Origin: JBDTDV01 sp039922875
Lineage (GTDB): Bacteria > Actinomycetota > Actinomycetes > Actinomycetales > Microbacteriaceae
Assembly: GCA_039922875.1 (NCBI GenBank)
Contig: JBDTDV010000005.1
Location: 1 to 8,692, forward strand
Direction: 5' to 3'
DNA: 8,692 nt
Position numbers and translations under genes: made by a program
Part shown: in pieces, positions 1 to 6,375 of the stretch
Numbering within the stretch: the stretch's first letter is position 1
Layout: the number at the start of each line of letters is the position of its first letter
Notes under the pieces: generated by a model
What the model was told of the DNA's origin: nothing
Databases searched by the model: none
What the model saw: only the letters and a program-made list of their open reading frames with translations

Positions 1-2
1 AG

Positions 3-1247
3 TACACCCGGCGCGCCGTCGCGATCGGTCAAGACCAGATCGTCGCGATCACGCCGGATGCCGTCACCGTAACCGACTTCGACGGCGCGCCGGTGCAGGC
101 GGATGAGTTCGAGATCGCCTGGGACGCATCGGCGTCGGAAAAGGGCGGCTGGTCGAGTTTCATGGCGAAGGAGATCAGCGAGGAACCCGACGCGGTGGCC
201 AACACGCTGCGCGGTCGGATCGCCGACGGCCTGGTGATCATCCCGGAGTTGGAAGCCCTCGGCGATGAGATGCTGCTGGGCATCGATCGGATCACCATCG
301 TCGCCTGTGGCACCGCGTCGTACGCTGGAATGGTCGGCAGCTACGCCATCGAGCAGTGGGCCAGGGTGCCGGTCACGGTCGAGCTGAGCCACGAGTTCCG
401 CTACCGCGACCCGGTGGTGAGCCCGGGTAACCTGGTCATTTCGATCAGTCAGTCCGGGGAAACCATGGACACGTTGATGGCGGTCAAGTTCGCTCGAGCC
501 GGCGGCGCTCGAGTCATCTCGATCTGCAACACCCAGGGAGCGACCATTCCGCGGGAGTCGGAGGCGGCCATCTACACCCACGCCGGCCCCGAGGTTGCCG
601 TCGCCTCGACTAAGGCGTTCGTCGCGCAGATCACCGCGCTGTACCTGTTCGGGCTGCACCTGGCCCGGGTCAGGCGCACCCTTTCCGATGACGCGCTGCG
701 GGGGCTGGCCGAGGAACTCGTGGCGGTGCCGCACAAGCTGGAGAAGGTTCTCGAATCCTCGGACAGCATCGCGCAACTGGCCAAGTGGATGTCCGATACC
801 CGCGCTGTGCTGTTCCTGGGACGGCATGTCGGGTATCCGATTGCGCTGGAGGGCGCGCTCAAGCTCAAGGAACTCGCCTATATTCACGCCGAGGGATTCG
901 CGGCCGGCGAGCTCAAACACGGGCCGATCGCCTTGATCGAGCCCGGTCAGCCGGTCTTCGTCGTGGTGCCGAGCCCGCGCGGATCGGCTGAACTGCACCG
1001 CAAGGTCGTCTCCAACATCCAGGAAATCCGGGCCAGAGGCGCGCGGGTGTTGGCGATCGCCGAGCAGGGCGACGCCTCGGTGCTCCCGTTCGCTGACGAG
1101 GTGGTACCGATCCCGCTGGCGGCGCCACTGTTCGAGCCGATGCTGGCCGTGATCCCGCTACAGATCTTCGCGATGGAACTCGCCTCGGCCAAAGGCCTCG
1201 ACGTGGACCAGCCTCGTAACCTCGCCAAATCCGTGACGGTCGAGTAG
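3..1247 (+). CDS. glmS: Glutamine-fructose-6-phosphate aminotransferase (isomerizing), partial: 5' end outside window
   Basis: GlmS makes glucosamine-6-phosphate from fructose-6-phosphate and glutamine, the first step toward UDP-GlcNAc and peptidoglycan. Only the last 414 residues are here. The reading frame is open from base 3, so the GTG at 93 is internal, and the catalytic Cys of the N-terminal glutaminase domain lies upstream. Visible in order: the end of the glutaminase domain; the linker motif FMAKEISEEP (about residues 53-62 of the fragment); the first SIS (sugar isomerase) domain with CGTASYA (102-108) and SISQSGET (147-154); the second SIS domain with FLGRHVGYPIALEGALKLKE (about 271-290) and GELKHGPIAL (302-311); and the canonical C-terminus DQPRNLAKSVTVE. 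All hallmark motifs are intact, and GlmS proteins are usually about 610-620 residues. It is followed after 6 nt by acpS, so the two are probably cotranscribed. Identification is very secure. Confidence 0.98.
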   Translation, partial: YTRRAVAIGQDQIVAITPDAVTVTDFDGAPVQADEFEIAWDASASEKGGWSSFMAKEISEEPDAVANTLRGRIADGLVIIPELEALGDEMLLGIDRITIVACGTASYAGMVGSYAIEQWARVPVTVELSHEFRYRDPVVSPGNLVISISQSGETMDTLMAVKFARAGGARVISICNTQGATIPRESEAAIYTHAGPEVAVASTKAFVAQITALYLFGLHLARVRRTLSDDALRGLAEELVAVPHKLEKVLESSDSIAQLAKWMSDTRAVLFLGRHVGYPIALEGALKLKELAYIHAEGFAAGELKHGPIALIEPGQPVFVVVPSPRGSAELHRKVVSNIQEIRARGARVLAIAEQGDASVLPFADEVVPIPLAAPLFEPMLAVIPLQIFAMELASAKGLDVDQPRNLAKSVTVE

Positions 1248-1253
1248 ACCCGG

Positions 1254-1613
1254 ATGATCCTCGGAATCGGCGTTGACGTCGTGGACCTGGCCCGCTTCAC
1301 CCGGGCCATCACGCGCACCCCGGCTCTGGTGCCGCGCTTGTTCGCCCAGAGCGAACAACGTCTACCTGTGCGTTCTCTCGCCGCGCGCTTTGCCGCCAAG
1401 GAGGCCCTGATCAAGGCGCTCGGCGGGGTTGACGGGGTGCGCTGGCGCGACCTGGAGGTCGTGACCAACGGCAAGGGCGATCCGTCCTTCAGCATTCACA
1501 ACGCTGCCACCGAGCTCCTGGCCCGCCGCGGCATCAGCACGCTGCATCTTTCACTGAGCCACGATGGACCGGTGGCGTGCGCCTTCGTCGTGGCCGAGGG
1601 GAGCCCAGAATGA
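1254..1613 (+). CDS. acpS: Holo-[acyl-carrier-protein] synthase (phosphopantetheinyl transferase)
   Basis: AcpS transfers 4'-phosphopantetheine from CoA to the serine of apo-ACP, activating it for fatty acid synthesis in the cytoplasm. The 119-residue product has the normal family length. It starts with the family signature MILGIGVDVVDLARF, where D8 is the expected Mg2+ ligand. It continues with RFAAKEALIKAL (E50 is the second metal ligand) and the SLSHD motif near 100-104. The ATG at 1254 lies 6 nt after the glmS stop. No clear Shine-Dalgarno sequence precedes it, so translational coupling to glmS is likely. Its stop overlaps the alr start as ATGA. In many actinobacteria an nnr gene (NAD(P)HX repair) sits near here; none is present. 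Function is assigned by motif with high certainty. Confidence 0.96.
   Translation: MILGIGVDVVDLARFTRAITRTPALVPRLFAQSEQRLPVRSLAARFAAKEALIKALGGVDGVRWRDLEVVTNGKGDPSFSIHNAATELLARRGISTLHLSLSHDGPVACAFVVAEGSPE
1597..1603 (+). promoter_or_regulatory. Ribosome binding site that decides the alr start
   Basis: AGGGGAG lies inside the end of acpS, 6 nt upstream of the ATG at 1610. That ATG forms the ATGA overlap with the acpS stop. This supports 1610 as the alr start over the in-frame GTG at 1577, which would add 11 arginine-rich residues encoded inside acpS. Confidence 0.75.
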
Positions 1614-2824
1614 CCGGAATTGACATCGCGAGCACCGCATCGGCGGGCACGGGTTCCGCAGACGACGGCGGGGCTGTCAGCCAGAGACCGTTCCGTGAGG
1701 CGCGGGTGAATCTTGCCGCGATCACCGCGAACGTCCGATCGTTGCGCCGCACGGTCGGCACCGCGCACACCATGGCAGTGGTCAAGGCCGACGGATACGG
1801 GCACGGCGCGGTTCAGGTCGCGCTGGCGGCGCTGGCGGGGGGCGCGGATTGGATCGGCGTCGCGGATCTGGGCGAGGCACTCCGTCTGCGTGAAGCGGGA
1901 ATCGACGCGCCGCTGCTGGCCTGGTTGCACGGGCTGGGTACCGATTTCGCACCGGCGATCGCCGCCGGCATCGACATCGGGGTCTCCTCAACGCGGCACC
2001 TGGCCGGCATCGCAGACGGCATCCGCGCCATCCGAAGCAAGAGCGCAGAACCGGCGGAGCCGGCGTTCGTACAGCTCAAACTCGAGACCGGGCTGAACCG
2101 CAACGGCGCCTCCGAACCCGACTGGGCCGGATTGTTCGCCACCGCTCGCCGACTCGAATTAGAGCAGCTGATCCGGGTGCGTGGCGTGTTCAGCCACCTC
2201 TCGAACGCGTCACCGGCGGACGATGCCCGGGCCATCACCGTCTTCGAGCGCGGTGTCGCCGCCGCGCGTGCCGCCGGGCTGAGCCCGGAGTTGATCCACC
2301 TGGCGTCCACGGCCGCCGCGATCAGGATTCCGCGGGCCCGCTTCGACATGGTCCGGCTCGGCATCGGGATTTACGGGCTGTCACCGTTCGGCGATCAGAG
2401 CTCCGCCGATCTGGGCCTGACCCCCGCCTTGACGCTTCGGGCCCGGGTCGCTGCGGTGCGGCACGCGGTGGCCGGATCCGGGGTGTCCTACGATTACGCG
2501 TACCGCACCGCGAAGGACACCACGCTCGTTCTGGTGCCGCTCGGCTACGCAGACGGCGTGCCCAGGCAGGCATCCAATCGTGGCCCGGTCAGCATCAACG
2601 GGAAGCGTTACACGGTCGCCGGCCGGATTGCGATGGACCAGTTCGTGGTGGATGTCGGGGCCGCCCCGGTCGCGGTCGGCGATGAGGTGGTGTTGTTCGG
2701 CGACCCGACAGAGGGCGTGCCGAGCGCAGACGACTGGGCCAGAGCGGCAGGGACCATCAACTACGAGATCGTGGCACGGCTCGGTGCGCGCCCGCCGCGC
2801 AGCTATTCACCGTCGGCCGGCTGA
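1610..2824 (+). CDS. alr: Alanine racemase (PLP-dependent)
   Basis: Alr interconverts L- and D-alanine with pyridoxal phosphate, supplying D-Ala for peptidoglycan. The product is 404 residues when started at ATG 1610. About 30 residues of low-complexity, Ala/Ser/Gly-rich N-terminus precede the catalytic core, which begins near REARVNLAAI. The PLP-binding lysine is K59 in MAVVKADGYGHG. The second catalytic base is Y294 in VSYDYAYRT, where most homologues have SYG or SYN-type sequences. Further family motifs are KLETGLNRNG, FSHLSNA, DMVRLGIGIYG, PLGYADGVPR, GRIAMDQ and TINYEIVARLG. The gene overlaps acpS upstream (ATGA) and tsaE downstream (TGATG), so the genes are probably cotranslated. Nothing suggests loss of function. 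Confidence 0.97.
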   Translation: MTGIDIASTASAGTGSADDGGAVSQRPFREARVNLAAITANVRSLRRTVGTAHTMAVVKADGYGHGAVQVALAALAGGADWIGVADLGEALRLREAGIDAPLLAWLHGLGTDFAPAIAAGIDIGVSSTRHLAGIADGIRAIRSKSAEPAEPAFVQLKLETGLNRNGASEPDWAGLFATARRLELEQLIRVRGVFSHLSNASPADDARAITVFERGVAAARAAGLSPELIHLASTAAAIRIPRARFDMVRLGIGIYGLSPFGDQSSADLGLTPALTLRARVAAVRHAVAGSGVSYDYAYRTAKDTTLVLVPLGYADGVPRQASNRGPVSINGKRYTVAGRIAMDQFVVDVGAAPVAVGDEVVLFGDPTEGVPSADDWARAAGTINYEIVARLGARPPRSYSPSAG

Positions 2825-3354
2825 TGACCGCCGAATTCAGCCGAATCGTCGACACACCAGAGTCGATGGATGCCATCGGGCGCGAACTGGCCGGTTACCT
2901 GCGGGCCGGTGACCTCGTCGTACTCTCCGGGCCGCTGGGCGCGGGTAAGACAACGCTGACTCGTGGCATCGGCACCGGACTGGGTGTGCGTGGCCCGATT
3001 ACCAGCCCCACCTTCGTGCTGGCGCGCACGCATCCGAGCCTGACCGACGGGCCCGCCCTGGTCCATGTCGACGCGTACCGGTTGGGCAGCGCCCTGGAAC
3101 TCGACGACCTCGACCTTGACTTCGCCGGCAGCGTCGTGGTGGTCGAGTGGGGCTCCGGCATGCTCGACGGTGTCGCAGAATCCTGGCTGGAGGTGGTCAT
3201 TCAGCGACCGACCGGGGCCGGCGAGACCGATGCCGCCGGCAATGCCGCCCTCGATGCGCTCGAAGTCGACGTCGAACTGATCGAGCCGCGCACCATCGCG
3301 ATCACCGGGTACGGACCACGATGGGCCTACCCGTACAACGCGCCGGTCAACTGA
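2824..3354 (+). CDS. tsaE: tRNA threonylcarbamoyladenosine biosynthesis ATPase TsaE
   Basis: TsaE is the P-loop ATPase that works with TsaB and TsaD in the transfer of threonylcarbamoyl to A37 of ANN-decoding tRNAs. The 176-residue product has the Walker A motif GPLGAGKT (residues 36-43), the TsaE signature SPTFVLARTH (61-70), HVDAYRL (81-87) and the acidic VVEWG motif (106-110). The C-terminal roughly 45 residues (after about 130) extend beyond the minimal E. coli protein. They end in an aromatic, proline-containing tail (GYGPRWAYPYNAPVN) that looks lineage-specific. The ATG overlaps the alr stop by 1 nt and has no Shine-Dalgarno sequence, so reinitiation after alr is likely. Its partners tsaB and tsaD lie downstream but are separated from it by a reverse-strand gene. 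Confidence 0.96.
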   Translation: MTAEFSRIVDTPESMDAIGRELAGYLRAGDLVVLSGPLGAGKTTLTRGIGTGLGVRGPITSPTFVLARTHPSLTDGPALVHVDAYRLGSALELDDLDLDFAGSVVVVEWGSGMLDGVAESWLEVVIQRPTGAGETDAAGNAALDALEVDVELIEPRTIAITGYGPRWAYPYNAPVN

Positions 3355-3424
3355 GCCCGGTCGTTAACGTCGAAGTCCGTCCTCGAGCAGCAGCCGACCG
3401 ACGAGCGAACCAGTCCGACCTCGG

Positions 3425-3907
3425 CTATCCGCGCTCGCTGAGCAGGCGGCCCAGGATTCCACCGAGGGTCAGATCATCCGCCGATCCGAACTGCGACAGA
3501 CGCAATCGCCCCTGCCGGTCGATGACGAGAGTGGATGGGGTGCCCCTGAGCTGGTAGCGCTTCATCGTGACCGGAATCGGCCCGTCCTCGTGGCGATCGA
3601 TGCCGACCGGAAAGTCGATGCCGAACTCGGCGAGGAATACCTTGAGCGCATCCGGACCCGTTACGGCGTGATGCTCGAACACCGTGTGAAGGCCGAGCAC
3701 CCGCACTTCTGGAAACGTACGCTGCACGCGCTGAGCCTGTGGAAGTCCGTGATGGATACACCCCGGGCACAGCATCTGGAAGGCCTCGATAAGCACCACG
3801 TGACCGCGCAGCGATTCCAGCGATGACTCAGCGCCGATCCACTCGGACACATCCAACTCGGGGGCGGTGACCGAAGGGATGTTCACAAGAACCGAAGAGG
3901 TGTTCAT
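3425..3907 (-). CDS. Cytoplasmic thioredoxin-fold redoxin (TlpA/peroxiredoxin-like) with CPGC active site
   Basis: This is a 160-residue thioredoxin-fold protein. The segment LRGHVVLIEAFQMLCPGC (33-50) resembles beta-1/beta-2 of TlpA/ResA and AhpC/TSA relatives, with the redox motif C47-P-G-C50. The cis-proline loop is RGTPSTLVIDRQGR (121-134), with T123-P124. The spacing CPGCIHHGLPQAQRV plus GLHTVFEHH is typical of a redoxin subfamily that I recall as annotated 'TlpA family disulfide reductase' or 'peroxiredoxin family'. No signal peptide or membrane segment is visible, so it should be cytoplasmic, unlike true TlpA. The frame stays open far upstream (to 4564), but that part is the antisense shadow of tsaB. 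The ATG at 3907 is chosen because the redoxin domain begins soon after it and a -10-like hexamer sits 7 nt upstream. It is convergent with tsaE and divergent from tsaB. Substrate and partner are unknown. Confidence 0.85.
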   Translation of the reverse strand: MNTSSVLVNIPSVTAPELDVSEWIGAESSLESLRGHVVLIEAFQMLCPGCIHHGLPQAQRVQRTFPEVRVLGLHTVFEHHAVTGPDALKVFLAEFGIDFPVGIDRHEDGPIPVTMKRYQLRGTPSTLVIDRQGRLRLSQFGSADDLTLGGILGRLLSERG

Positions 3908-3914
3908 ATGAACC

Positions 3915-3920
3915 AGAGTA
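3915..3920 (-). promoter_or_regulatory. Candidate -10 element of a leaderless promoter for the redoxin gene
   Basis: On the minus strand TACTCT fits the actinobacterial TANNNT consensus and ends 7 nt before the ATG at 3907. Transcription would therefore begin at or 1 nt before the start codon. No Shine-Dalgarno sequence precedes the ATG, which agrees with a leaderless mRNA. No convincing -35 is visible (about 3938-3943). Confidence 0.5.
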
Positions 3921-3940
3921 GCGTCGGCGGCGATTTCGCC

Positions 3941-3959
3941 CGTCCAGAGCCCTCTGACG
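3941..3959. repeat. Inverted repeat in the divergent redoxin/tsaB promoter region
   Basis: CAGAG and CTCTG (3945-3949 and 3952-3956) form a perfect 5-bp dyad with a 2-bp spacer. The flanks CGTC and ACG extend the symmetry if one base is skipped. It lies midway between the two divergent -10 candidates and could be an operator. No regulator family is recognised from the sequence. Confidence 0.4.
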
Positions 3960-3962
3960 GTC

Positions 3963-3984
3963 CGGTGGCATCGGAAGGCCACCG
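3963..3984. repeat. Perfect 7-bp inverted repeat next to the tsaB -10 element
   Basis: CGGTGGC (3963-3969) and GCCACCG (3978-3984) are exact inverted repeats separated by 8 bp. The dyad ends 1 bp before the candidate tsaB -10 hexamer and occupies the -35/spacer region, where no recognisable -35 sequence exists. That position suits a regulator-binding site. If tsaB is leaderless the dyad is not transcribed, so a DNA-level role is more likely than an RNA hairpin. Confidence 0.5.
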
Positions 3985-3985
3985 C

Positions 3986-3991
3986 TAGGCT
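3986..3991 (+). promoter_or_regulatory. Candidate -10 element of a leaderless promoter for tsaB
   Basis: TAGGCT matches TANNNT, and exactly 6 nt separate it from the GTG at 3998. This places the expected transcription start on the first base of the start codon. There is no Shine-Dalgarno sequence upstream of the GTG. This supports both the start choice and a leaderless tsaB-rimI-tsaD transcript. Confidence 0.6.
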
Positions 3992-3997
3992 TGTTGC

Positions 3998-4651
3998 GTG
4001 CTGCTTGCCATCGATACCTCCGCGGGCACGAGCGTTGCCGTCGTGGATCGGGACGGTGGGGTGCTGGCCGAACGGGCGACCGAGGACACCAGGCGCCACG
4101 CCGAGGTGATCGGCAGCATGATCAGCGAATGCCTCGCCGCATCGGAAGTCGGAATCCCGGCTCTTTCCGGGGTTGCGGTCGGCATGGGCCCCGGGCCGTT
4201 CACCGGCCTGCGGGTCGGAATCGCCGCGGCCCGCGCTTTCGCCCTGGGTGTCGGCAAGCCGGTGGTCACGGTGGTCAGCCATGACGCGATCGCCTATGGA
4301 TGGTACCTGCGCGGCAATGTCGGCCCGCTGCTGGTGGTCACCGACGCCCGGCGCCGCGAGGTCTACTGGTCTCGCTATACGGGAGCGGACGAGTTCCTGC
4401 TGCCGATTCGGGCGGACGACGTGCCTGGATCGGGCATGCCCGGGCTCAACAAGCCGGCCGAGCTGGCCGAGAACCGGGCCGCGGTTGACGGTGCGGTCCG
4501 GCTGGAGGCCAGCCTGGTATCCGCAGGCCAGCTCGGGATGCTGGCCGAGCAGCTCTACGCGCATCGCCGGCCGTTCGCCGGTGATCAGCCGTTGTATCTG
4601 CGCTCGCCGGATGTGACGTTGCCTTCTGGCCGGAAGCGGGTCACCGGATGA
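3998..4651 (+). CDS. tsaB: tRNA threonylcarbamoyladenosine biosynthesis protein TsaB (dimerization subunit)
   Basis: TsaB is the inactive ASKHA-fold paralogue of TsaD that scaffolds the TsaB-TsaD-TsaE complex for t6A37 formation. The 217-residue product begins with the classic MLLAIDTSAGTSVAVVD and carries GMGPGPFTGLRVGIAAARA (62-80) and GKPVVTVVSHDAIA. It ends with the conserved QPLYLRSPDV element (197-206). Length is normal for TsaB alone, without the C-terminal RimI domain that some actinobacterial TsaB proteins carry. The GTG at 3998 is supported because the first beta-strand starts right there and a -10-like hexamer lies 6 nt upstream. The stop overlaps the next start as ATGA, so it is translationally coupled to the RimI-TsaD fusion. 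Confidence 0.96.
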   Translation: MLLAIDTSAGTSVAVVDRDGGVLAERATEDTRRHAEVIGSMISECLAASEVGIPALSGVAVGMGPGPFTGLRVGIAAARAFALGVGKPVVTVVSHDAIAYGWYLRGNVGPLLVVTDARRREVYWSRYTGADEFLLPIRADDVPGSGMPGLNKPAELAENRAAVDGAVRLEASLVSAGQLGMLAEQLYAHRRPFAGDQPLYLRSPDVTLPSGRKRVTG

Positions 4652-6291
4652 GCGGGTCCGGTTGGCACCTGCGCCCGGCCTCCGTCGCGGATCTGGACGC
4701 CATCATGGCGCTAGAGAGCTCCATCTTCGTCGGTGACGCCTGGTCGACCGCATCGATGCGCTCCGAGCTGCTCAGCCAGTACAGCTGGTATCTCGTGGCA
4801 GCTCGGTCTGAGACGCCGGATGACGTGGCTGGCTACGCGGGCCTGCGCGCGCCGACCGGCGGATCGGATGCCGACATCCAGACCATTGCAGTGGCGCCGG
4901 CGGCGCGCCGACAGGGACTGGGCCGGGCGCTCATGGTCGAGTTGATGGCCGAGGCGAGCCGGCGGGGGGCAACAGAGGTGTTCCTCGATGTGCGTGCGGA
5001 CAATCCCGCCGCCCAGACCCTCTATCGCAGCCTCGGCTTCGAGGAGGTTAGCGTGCGTGCACACTACTATCAGACGGACAATGTCGACGCGATCGTGATG
5101 CGCGCCCAGCCTCCGGTCGCCCAGCCTCCGGTCGCCCAGCCTCCGGTCGCGCAGCCTGCCGAAGCACCGGTCTACCGTTCGGGACGCTCAGAGACCGAAC
5201 CGGGTCCGTTGGTGCTCGGGATCGAGACCTCCTGCGACGAGACCGGGATCGGCATCGTCCGGGGCACCAGGCTGCTGGCAAACACGATCGCGTCGTCCAT
5301 GGAGGAACACGCCCGATTCGGGGGAGTGGTACCCGAGGTGGCCGCCCGCGCGCACCTGGAGGCGCTCGTTCCCGCACTGCAGACCGCTGTTACGGATGCC
5401 GGCATCCGGCTCTCTGACGTCGACGCAATCGCCGTGACCAGCGGTCCGGGGCTCGCCGGCGCCCTGATGGTCGGCGTGGCGGCGGCAAAGGCTCTGGCAA
5501 TTTCTCTCGGCAAGCCGATCTACGCAGTAAACCATCTGGTCGGCCATATCGGCGCCGACCTCCTGCACGCCCCAGATCTCCCGCACGGCACCGATGCTCT
5601 CGGCGCGGATACCCGGCACCCGCTGGAGCTTCCGACCGTCGCTCTGCTCGTCTCGGGCGGGCATACCTCGCTGCTGTTGGTGCGCGATCTGGTCTCCGAC
5701 GTGGAACTTCTCGGTGAAACGATCGACGACGCCGCCGGAGAGGCCTTCGACAAGGTGGCCCGGATCCTTGGCCTACCGTATCCGGGAGGCCCGCAGATCG
5801 ACCGGGTGGCGGCGTCCGGAAACCCGAAGGCGATTCGATTCCCGCGCGGCCTGAGCCTGCCAAAAGACATGGCCAAGCATCGCTACGACTTTTCCTTCTC
5901 GGGTTTGAAGACCGCGGTGGCACGCTGGGTCGAAGCGCGCCAGGATCGCGGTGAACCGGTTCCCATTGCCGACGTCGCGGCCAGCTTTCGCGAGGCGGTG
6001 GTAGACATCCTGGTCTCGAAGGCGATCGCGGCCTGCCAGGCATTCGGAGTGCCCAGGCTACTGCTGGGCGGCGGCGTCATCGCGAACGCCCGATTGCGGC
6101 AGGTCGCCCAAGAACGGGCGTCCGCCGCTGGGGTCGTACTGCGCGTGCCGCCATTGAGCCTGTGTACCGATAACGGCGCGATGATCGCCGCGCTCGGCTC
6201 CCAGCTGATCATGGCCGGGCGGCAGCCGTCCACCCTGGAATTCGGGGCGGACTCGACACTGCCGGTCACCGAGATTCAGGTACTTCGCTAG
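4648..6291 (+). CDS. tsaD: Fusion protein: ribosomal protein S18-alanine N-acetyltransferase (RimI) + tRNA N6-adenosine threonylcarbamoyltransferase (TsaD)
   Basis: A single uninterrupted 547-codon ORF carries two enzymes. Residues about 5-153 are a RimI-type GNAT domain: acetyl-CoA motif RRQGLGRAL (87-95), then FLDVRADNPAAQTLYRSLGF (112-131) and the terminal VRAHYYQTDNVDAIVMRA. By alignment with RimI, D114 falls where the catalytic Glu is expected and Y126 matches the catalytic Tyr. Residues about 154-187 are a Pro/Ala/Gln linker with a QPPVA pentapeptide repeat. Residues 188-547 are a full-length TsaD: GIETSCDETGIGIV (191-204), metal-binding H296 and H300 in NHLVGH, LVSGGHT (334-340), ETIDDAAGEAFDKVARILG, FSFSGLKTAV, LGGGVIANARLR, and CTDNG with metal ligand D508. 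TsaD transfers threonylcarbamoyl to A37 of tRNA; RimI acetylates S18. The ATG overlaps the tsaB stop. Adjacent rimI and tsaD genes are common in actinobacteria, and I recall fusions of these genes being annotated in some. The domain calls are secure. Confidence 0.95.
   Translation: MSGSGWHLRPASVADLDAIMALESSIFVGDAWSTASMRSELLSQYSWYLVAARSETPDDVAGYAGLRAPTGGSDADIQTIAVAPAARRQGLGRALMVELMAEASRRGATEVFLDVRADNPAAQTLYRSLGFEEVSVRAHYYQTDNVDAIVMRAQPPVAQPPVAQPPVAQPAEAPVYRSGRSETEPGPLVLGIETSCDETGIGIVRGTRLLANTIASSMEEHARFGGVVPEVAARAHLEALVPALQTAVTDAGIRLSDVDAIAVTSGPGLAGALMVGVAAAKALAISLGKPIYAVNHLVGHIGADLLHAPDLPHGTDALGADTRHPLELPTVALLVSGGHTSLLLVRDLVSDVELLGETIDDAAGEAFDKVARILGLPYPGGPQIDRVAASGNPKAIRFPRGLSLPKDMAKHRYDFSFSGLKTAVARWVEARQDRGEPVPIADVAASFREAVVDILVSKAIAACQAFGVPRLLLGGGVIANARLRQVAQERASAAGVVLRVPPLSLCTDNGAMIAALGSQLIMAGRQPSTLEFGADSTLPVTEIQVLR
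5104..5158 (+). repeat. 15-bp in-frame tandem repeat encoding the RimI-TsaD linker
   Basis: GCCCAGCCTCCGGTC occurs three times without mismatch at 5104-5118, 5119-5133 and 5134-5148. A partial fourth copy (5149-5158) has one base change. Each unit is five codons and encodes A-Q-P-P-V. Gain or loss of a unit changes linker length by five residues and keeps both domains in frame. Confidence 0.9.
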
Positions 6292-6307
6292 CCACGACTC
6301 GCCGTTC

Positions 6308-6336
6308 CAGACACAGAGGCCATCCGTGAGTACACT
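6308..6336 (+). promoter_or_regulatory. Candidate promoter for the DUF4190 gene cluster
   Basis: CAGACA at 6308-6313 (4 of 6 to TTGACA) and TACACT at 6331-6336 (fits TANNNT) are separated by 17 bp. This predicts a start near 6343 and a 5' leader of about 127 nt before the ATG at 6470. It is the first suitable sequence after the tsaD stop. No U-tract terminator for tsaD was seen, so read-through from the tsaB operon remains possible. Confidence 0.45.
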
Positions 6337-6356
6337 GTTGGCTGAGAAACGTCTGA

Positions 6357-6375
6357 GCATGCAAATTTTGCGTGC
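6357..6375. repeat. Inverted repeat in the leader of the DUF4190 cluster
   Basis: GCATGCAAATTTTGCGTGC pairs as a 7-bp stem (one G-T wobble) around a 5-nt AATTT loop. It would lie about 15-33 nt downstream of the predicted transcription start. No U-tract follows, so it is not a classical terminator. The AT-rich centre in an otherwise GC-rich region is also compatible with a protein-binding operator. Confidence 0.4.

Noticed and set aside
1577..1609. GTG at 1577 as an earlier alr start.
   Set aside because: It would add arginine-rich residues encoded inside acpS. The ATG at 1610 has a good ribosome site and the usual ATGA overlap.
3355..3424. Possible terminator between convergent tsaE and the redoxin gene.
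   Set aside because: Only a 6-bp inverted repeat with a 31-nt loop (CGGTCG/CGACCG) and the small palindrome CGTTAACG are present. There is no U-tract, so no supportable terminator.
3908..4564. Long upstream extension of the minus-strand redoxin frame (379 codons in all).
   Set aside because: The added part lies antisense to tsaB and shows no redoxin or other domain. The redoxin fold begins just after the ATG at 3907.
5390..6043. A 217-codon minus-strand ORF antisense to tsaD.
   Set aside because: Its composition (Arg/Pro/Ser-rich) is typical of an antisense shadow in GC-rich DNA, and no domain is visible.
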